Shown here in pieces: positions 55,531 to 56,280 of a stretch of 56,280 nucleotides of DNA (positions within the stretch are counted from its first letter, which is position 1; every line of letters starts with the position of its first letter). A program made the position numbers and the translations under genes. Below the pieces are notes generated by a model. That model made no database searches, had not been told where the DNA came from, and worked only from the letters and a program-made list of their open reading frames with translations. Source of the DNA: Alphaproteobacteria bacterium. Its GTDB lineage: Bacteria; Pseudomonadota; Alphaproteobacteria; UBA3830. The stretch spans positions 1 through 56,280 of the forward strand of contig JAGCFW010000009.1 in assembly GCA_017649895.1 (NCBI GenBank). Direction: 5' to 3'.

Positions 55531-55906
55531 GGGTAAATAACATAACAAGTTCTACTCTACGAAAGGGCTCATTTAGCCACAAATATAAAATATTCATCAT
55601 AATCAATACGTTAAAAAACTCTTTCGATCCTTGATATTTCTACAATCTAACAGCTTGATGTTTTCTTTTGATATCATACTTGATAGCTCTTCCTCTATCA
55701 GTAAGACGGTTTGTATTTACTTGCGAAAATTCGCTGACTTTCCCGAAAAACCGAATGTTCTACCACGATTCCTGATTTATCTGTACACAAAACTATATAT
55801 AAGATCGGATTATCGTCGGCACCTCGTTTTAACTCACCAAACACTCTAATGTGCTATGGCATCGCTCCGATATTCTCTTCTTTCACATGCTTCATATATA
55901 GTAGAT
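55531..55906. other. Degenerate region without intact genes
   Basis: This stretch has only short frames. On the minus strand 55730-55850 reads RVFGELKRGADDNPILYIVL and then KSGIVVEHSVFRE before stops, which looks like a piece of a transposase-like protein, but I cannot name the family. Nothing else is supported. Confidence 0.4.
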
Positions 55907-56062
55907 TCACAACAGATCCTTTTCGATTCTTTCTGATAATTCTTTTGACCGCTGAATAACTGCGTCCATATTCAAATATTCAAAAGAACCAAAACGTCCA
56001 TTTAAGAAAACACCTTGTTTTTCAAAATATGCTTTTATTAAATCCATATTTTTCCGATGTTT
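55907..56062 (-). pseudogene. C-terminal fragment of FAD-dependent oxidoreductase / UDP-galactopyranose mutase-like gene
   Basis: From the edge of the right IS5-family copy the minus strand reads an open frame of about 50 codons: DLIKAYFEKQGVFLNGRFGS followed by FEYLNMDAVIQRSKELSERI and a stop at 55907-55909. GRFGSFEYLNMD is like the FAD-binding C-terminal end of UDP-galactopyranose mutase and related amine-oxidase-fold proteins. The rest of the gene is cut off by the IS insertion at 56063. Confidence 0.5.
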
Positions 56063-56280
56063 TAGATAGTGTCGTCACAAGGTTTATGATATACTGAGAA
56101 AAATTGTGATAGGAAAAAAATGGAAGACGAAAGCATACACAGGCACGACATATCTGATGAATTTTGGAGCAAGTTGGAACCAATATTGCCGGGAAGAAAA
56201 GGCAGCTGGGGAGGACAAGCCAAGGACAACCGTCGGTTTATAAACGCAGTGTTTTGGATTTTGCGAACCGGAGCGCCATG
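56063..56280 (+). mobile_element. IS5-family insertion sequence, right partial copy
   Basis: The inverted repeat TAGATAGTGTCGTCACAA (56063-56080) is the reverse complement of 189-206. The leader up to the transposase start differs from that of the left copy, while the coding part is nearly identical. The element runs off the end of the window. Confidence 0.85.
56120..56280 (+). CDS. IS5-family transposase, N-terminal part (runs off window)
   Basis: ATG 56120 opens a frame that stays open for 53 codons to the window end. ISDEFWSKLEPILPGRKGS and DNRRFINAVFWILRTGAPW are the DUF4096-type N-terminal domain of IS5-family (IS427-group) transposases. Unlike the left copy, codon 14 is GAA, so this copy may be intact. 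In this group a second, frameshifted frame usually supplies the catalytic part. Confidence 0.85.
   Translation, partial: MEDESIHRHDISDEFWSKLEPILPGRKGSWGGQAKDNRRFINAVFWILRTGAP

Overview
The window is an AT-rich stretch of an alphaproteobacterial chromosome. The class assignment rests on a CtrA-type response regulator, the conserved alphaproteobacterial block EnvC-like / CtpA / divergent polysaccharide deacetylase / RppH, a phasin, and an alphaproteobacterial elongator tRNA-Met. The small AT-rich gene set, decaying insertion sequences, many lipoproteins, an XYP-type cyclodipeptide-synthase-like domain (a type known from Legionella and Rickettsiella relatives) and a CqsS-like sensor suggest a host-associated lineage such as Holosporales. 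That last step is inference. Both window ends lie inside inverted copies of one IS5-family element, so the window probably ends where an assembly broke at repeats.

Left part (1-5500): partial IS5-family copy, IS630-family wreck, tRNA-Ser(UGA), then a large sensor kinase whose first ~205 residues resemble a tRNA-dependent cyclodipeptide synthase fused to PAS and histidine kinase domains. This is the most striking gene here. groES-groEL follows on the minus strand. Next (5500-15700): a repeat-rich lipoprotein, then a minus-strand run from galU and ugd (UDP-sugar synthesis) through envC-like, ctpA, divergent polysaccharide deacetylase and rppH (envelope and RNA turnover) to a 3-hydroxyacyl-CoA dehydrogenase; then a secreted protein and pgk.

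Middle (15900-38500): alpha/beta hydrolase and tyrS; a secreted protein of unknown role; yidC-engB; a phasin with a good promoter; an orphan PotG-like ATPase; comF; a K+-independent-type H+-pyrophosphatase; four consecutive M16-like genes of which only the first keeps the zinc motif; mutS; a GT25-like protein with a lipoprotein signal; a tail-anchored mini-protein; and a minus-strand run with a CDF transporter, MlaC-like protein, dut and bamD.

Right part (38600-56280): tRNA-Met, a phosphoethanolamine-transferase-like enzyme, a phage-type DUF4326 gene, a membrane-anchored LuxR-HTH / NB-ARC / TPR protein, lpxK, an MFS carrier, rlpA, an Smr protein, a parvulin isomerase and rsmD. Then come a CqsS-like sensor kinase directly behind a sodium:solute symporter, a second copy of that symporter, and ctrA. 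The last 1.7 kb is a graveyard: IS982-family remnant, truncated genes and the right IS5-family copy.

Themes: envelope building (galU, ugd, lpxK, bamD, yidC, rlpA, envC/ctpA, mlaC-like, EptA-like, GT25), signalling (two histidine kinases, CtrA, the HTH-STAND protein), and basic metabolism and translation. No rRNA, CRISPR array, intact prophage or restriction system was seen.
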